DNA of 64,000 nt. It comes from Fictibacillus halophilus (GTDB taxonomy: Bacteria; Bacillota; Bacilli; Bacillales; Fictibacillaceae). The notes beneath the pieces were generated by a model that was not told the DNA's origin, made no database searches, and saw only the letters and a list, made by a program, of their open reading frames with translations. How positions within the stretch are numbered: the stretch's first letter is position 1; each line of letters opens with the position of its first letter. The translations under genes and the position numbers were made by a program. The DNA lies in NCBI RefSeq assembly GCF_016401385.1, contig NZ_JAEACF010000001.1, positions 434,001 to 498,000 on the forward strand, read 5' to 3'. Positions 61,368-64,000 of this stretch are shown in pieces.

Positions 61368-62642
61368 ATGGAAGATATCATGTTTTCATTAAACAGTGTT
61401 TGGCTTGTACTTGGTGCACTTCTTGTCATTTTAATGCAAGGCGGGTTTATCTTGCTTGAAGCAGGATCGACTCGAATGAAAAATGCAGGACACATTGCAG
61501 GGAAGACAGTCTTTACGTTTGGTTTAGCATCAATTGTATTTTGGGCAGTAGGATATGGATTTATTTTTGGTGGTAACTCTAACTTTTTTATCGGTTTGTC
61601 TGATTTTTTCTATTCAGGTGACCAGGCGGAAGGGATGGCCTATTCGACAGCGGCATTCTTCATGTTTCAGCTTGCATTTGCAGGAATCTCGTTAACAATT
61701 GCATTCGGAGGGTTTGCTGAACGAGCGAAATTATCCGCATACCTCGTGTTTGCCATTCTTTTCTCAGTTGTCGTCTATCCGGTTGTTGCTCACTGGATCT
61801 GGGGCGGAGGTTGGTTAGCGGAACATGGAAAGCAAGATTTTGCTGGTTCTACGGTTGTTCACCTAACAGGTGCGATGGCAGCTTTTGCTGCAACTCTTTT
61901 ATTAAAACCACGTATCGGAAAGTTCAATAAGAATGGAACATCCAACAACATCTTCGGTCACAATCAAGTGTACACGGCATTAGGGGTTATCGTCCTTTGG
62001 GTAGGATGGTTTGGGTTTAATGGAGGAAGTACCTTTGTAGTTGATGATGGATTTTTCGGATTTGTTGCGTTAAATACAAATCTTGCAGCTGGAGCAGGTG
62101 CGGTTGCTGCACTTATTATTTCATGGATGGTTCTAGGGAAATCTGATATTCCGACGATATTAAACGGTGCGTTAGCAGGGCTTGTTGCCATCACGGCTTC
62201 TTGTGCATTCGTTGAAACGTGGGCAGCCGTTCTGATCGGATTTGTTGCTGGAATCTTGGTATTCTATTCTGTTAAGTTCTTCGATAGATTAAAAGTAGAT
62301 GACCCAATCTATGCATTAAGCGTTCACGGAGCTGCAGGAATATGGGGAACGTTATCTACAGGATTATTCGCGACACCAGAACTTGCTACAGTAGGGAAGC
62401 CTGGATTGTTCTATGGCGGTGGATTTTCACAGCTTGGCGTTCAAGCGATGGGTGTGTCTGTGTCAGCGTTATACGCATTTGTTGTTTCCTTCGTTCTTTT
62501 ATATGCTATGAAAAAAGTAATGAAAGGTCTTCGAGTTTCTGAAGAAGAAGAAATTATCGGCTTGGACGTAAGTGAACATGGAAACTATGGTTATCCAGAG
62601 GCGTTCATCACAAATGAAGAAAAAAATAGAATCGCAAATTAA
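61368..62642 (+). CDS. amtB: Ammonium transporter AmtB
   Basis: A 424-residue Amt/Mep/Rh protein with about 11 membrane segments. MQGGFILLEAGSTRMKN (periplasmic gate area), FAGSTVVHLTGAMAAFAATLLL (pore histidine in VVHLTG) and ALSVHGAAGIWGTLSTGLF (second conserved histidine). It moves ammonium into the cell. RBS AGGGGGCG. A TnrA box lies upstream, but the usual PII partner gene (glnK/nrgB) does not follow; a DUF294 nucleotidyltransferase gene comes instead. Confidence 0.95.
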   Translation: MEDIMFSLNSVWLVLGALLVILMQGGFILLEAGSTRMKNAGHIAGKTVFTFGLASIVFWAVGYGFIFGGNSNFFIGLSDFFYSGDQAEGMAYSTAAFFMFQLAFAGISLTIAFGGFAERAKLSAYLVFAILFSVVVYPVVAHWIWGGGWLAEHGKQDFAGSTVVHLTGAMAAFAATLLLKPRIGKFNKNGTSNNIFGHNQVYTALGVIVLWVGWFGFNGGSTFVVDDGFFGFVALNTNLAAGAGAVAALIISWMVLGKSDIPTILNGALAGLVAITASCAFVETWAAVLIGFVAGILVFYSVKFFDRLKVDDPIYALSVHGAAGIWGTLSTGLFATPELATVGKPGLFYGGGFSQLGVQAMGVSVSALYAFVVSFVLLYAMKKVMKGLRVSEEEEIIGLDVSEHGNYGYPEAFITNEEKNRIAN

Positions 62643-62701
62643 TAGAGGTGAATAGCATTGGGGGCATTCCTCAATGCTTTTATCACATAGGATGTGTAAA
62701 T

Positions 62702-63679
62702 ATGCCTTATTCGCAGATAAAAAGATGGCGTGATAATAAATGTGGCGAGCATCAACATTCGTCTCAAGCTTTAAATGATTTTCATGATGAATTGATGAGA
62801 AAAGTCTTTGATTCTGCTCTTGAAAAACATATTGCAGAGTTTGGTCCTGTTCCTTGCCGTTACGCGTGGTTTGTAATGGGGAGTGCAGGTAGATCTGAAC
62901 AAGCAATCATTTCGGATCAAGATCATGGTCTGATCTATGAAGAAAAGAGTGTTAAAACGAAACAATATTTTATTACATTCGGGAAAGAATTAGCGAATGG
63001 GTTAAACGAAGTCGGTTATCCGTATTGTGATGGGAATGTAATGAGTTCAAATCCTGTTTGGACTAAGTCAATCACAGAGTGGGAAGAGCAACTTTCAAAG
63101 TGGCTAACCGAAGAAAGCTTCGAGAGTATACGTTTTCTTCTTATTTTTTATGATGCACGAGTGCTTATTGGTGAAGAAGCTTATTGTAAGAAACTTAAAA
63201 AACTCATACATGATTGCTTGAAACAGAAACCTCATCTTTTAGAAAGGTTGTTAGAAAATACACAACATGTAAAAAAAGCGGTTGGTTTCTTTCATCAATT
63301 TTTAACAGAATCGCATGGCTCACATGCAGGAAGTATCGACCTGAAGCAATCGGGGTTCTTACCATATGTTAATAATGTACGTTTGCTTGCGATGAAAGAG
63401 AGTCTGGAAGCTACTTCTACTCTTTCAAGACTGAAGGAATTAAACGGCATGTCAAAATATAGTGTAGATCTTAGTTGGTGCGCTAAAGAATTTGAATTAC
63501 TTCTTCATTACAGGCTGAAATATCATAGAAAAACAACAGAAAACTATGACGACATACACTACTTAAATATCAAAGAACTTAGTAAAGATGATAGAAAAGA
63601 TATGAAGCATATCCTGTTAAACGGACAAAAATTACAAACTTACACCCAGTCGGTCATTAAGGGAACGATAGAAACATGA
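62702..63679 (+). CDS. DUF294-type nucleotidyltransferase
   Basis: A 325-residue protein. RYAWFVMGSAGRSEQAIISDQDHGLIY is the catalytic motif of the DUF294/GlnD-like nucleotidyltransferase fold (GS-R..E, then D-x-D). The C-terminal half (KKAVGFFHQFLTES, GSIDLKQSGFLPYVNNVRLLAM) is DUF294-C. GlnD uridylylates PII, so a nitrogen-related role for this gene next to amtB is plausible but inferred. ATG 62702 was taken (AGGA eight bases upstream); the frame runs back to GTG 62648. Confidence 0.8.
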   Translation: MPYSQIKRWRDNKCGEHQHSSQALNDFHDELMRKVFDSALEKHIAEFGPVPCRYAWFVMGSAGRSEQAIISDQDHGLIYEEKSVKTKQYFITFGKELANGLNEVGYPYCDGNVMSSNPVWTKSITEWEEQLSKWLTEESFESIRFLLIFYDARVLIGEEAYCKKLKKLIHDCLKQKPHLLERLLENTQHVKKAVGFFHQFLTESHGSHAGSIDLKQSGFLPYVNNVRLLAMKESLEATSTLSRLKELNGMSKYSVDLSWCAKEFELLLHYRLKYHRKTTENYDDIHYLNIKELSKDDRKDMKHILLNGQKLQTYTQSVIKGTIET

Positions 63680-64000
63680 GGATGAATCCGCTTATTCAAT
63701 TTATGAAGCAAGTGCAGGGGAAAATAAACTCAAGTGTTTATGCGTCATTACAAGGGCAATCAAGTCCTCAGCACGTCGCCTTTTTAAGGCAGCTTGAAAA
63801 AGAATTAAAAGTAGAGGAGAGTTTAACAGTTCCTCTTAAAGATTTAAATGCAGTGGTGTTCGATCTAGAAACTACTGGTTTTTTTCCTGAACAAGGTAAC
63901 CAGATTCTCTCAATAGGTGCTGTGAAGGTAAAAGGTGGAGAGGTACAGCAGGAAGAAACCTTTTATTCTCTCGCGCATTGTATGGGCGAACTTTCTCCTG
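63676..64000 (+). CDS. DnaQ-like 3'-5' exonuclease, partial at window end
   Basis: The first 108 residues are visible. AVVFDLETTGFFPEQGNQILSIGAVKVKGGEV contains exonuclease motif I (D-x-E), about 56 residues into the protein. The start overlaps the DUF294 gene by four bases (ATGA), so the two are co-translated. DUF294 and DnaQ-type exonucleases are also linked in other bacteria. The remaining motifs lie beyond the window. Confidence 0.85.
   Translation, partial: MRMNPLIQFMKQVQGKINSSVYASLQGQSSPQHVAFLRQLEKELKVEESLTVPLKDLNAVVFDLETTGFFPEQGNQILSIGAVKVKGGEVQQEETFYSLAHCMGELSP

Overview
The window comes from a low-to-moderate GC, endospore-forming member of the Bacillaceae. Support for this: an alpha/beta-type small acid-soluble spore protein gene, strong AGGAGG ribosome-binding sites, TTGACA-17-TATAAT-type promoters, a T-box leader, a TnrA-type nitrogen box, and a DctB/DctS/DctR/DctP set of the Bacillus type. 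The genus cannot be fixed from the sequence; Fictibacillus or a close relative is my guess. No rRNA, tRNA, CRISPR array, prophage block or intact transposase was seen, so this looks like chromosome.

Layout. 1-4.1 kb: tail of a sigma factor, a PadR-like regulator, an FtsW/RodA protein with an extra N-terminal domain, a YCII gene interrupted by an in-frame TGA, an Lrp regulator and two tandem LysE exporters. 4.1-9.8 kb: a candidate 26-residue peptide gene, a 1038-residue acetyltransferase fusion next to an amidohydrolase, and a duplicated small membrane protein whose first copy is broken. 9.8-11.8 kb: T-box-controlled class I lysyl-tRNA synthetase. 11.9-17.3 kb: formate dehydrogenase with its DUF1641 partner behind a leader terminator, divergent from a DUF2294 gene, fdhD and a Nudix gene. 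17.4-24.6 kb: ECF sigma/anti-sigma pair, secreted serine hydrolase, orphan MraY-like enzyme, secreted endonuclease, HxlR regulator and a CWC protein. 24.6-29.5 kb: C4-dicarboxylate sensing and uptake. 29.6-40.9 kb: nitronate monooxygenase, a region-2-only sigma-like protein beside an oxalate/formate-type antiporter, YrrS, a methyltransferase, DinB, a polysaccharide deacetylase, Usp, and an ECF41 sigma factor with its oxidoreductase and a near-perfect ECF41 promoter. 41-55 kb: an MFS/ArsR pair, neutral protease, an AraC regulator, a DnaN paralogue heading a five-gene run with acetyltransferases, SASP, a MarR/nitroreductase/monooxygenase operon, and a membrane-protein/cupin/Nudix operon. 55-64 kb: secreted M14 carboxypeptidase, an ABC-F ribosome-protection protein behind a uORF attenuator, a BASS transporter, and an amtB-DUF294-exonuclease operon with a TnrA box.

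The most unusual signal is a set of five non-coding tandem arrays (about 11.8, 21.7, 34.4, 44.7 and 60.1 kb). Each has its own unit sequence, yet all share the same 21-bp period, about two helical turns. All lie 3' of a plus-strand gene, and two begin exactly 12 nt after a stop codon. Read in suitable orientation, four share a TGGA-like core. I know of no described family that matches them. Two further palindromic elements (20.6 and 28.1 kb) share the core GGGTCTGACCC and show compensatory changes in their arms, like REP elements.

Regulation by RNA leaders is prominent: the T-box, the fdh leader terminator and the ABC-F attenuator. Nine acetyltransferase-type genes are scattered through the window. 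All assignments rest on reading motifs by eye; no database search was run.
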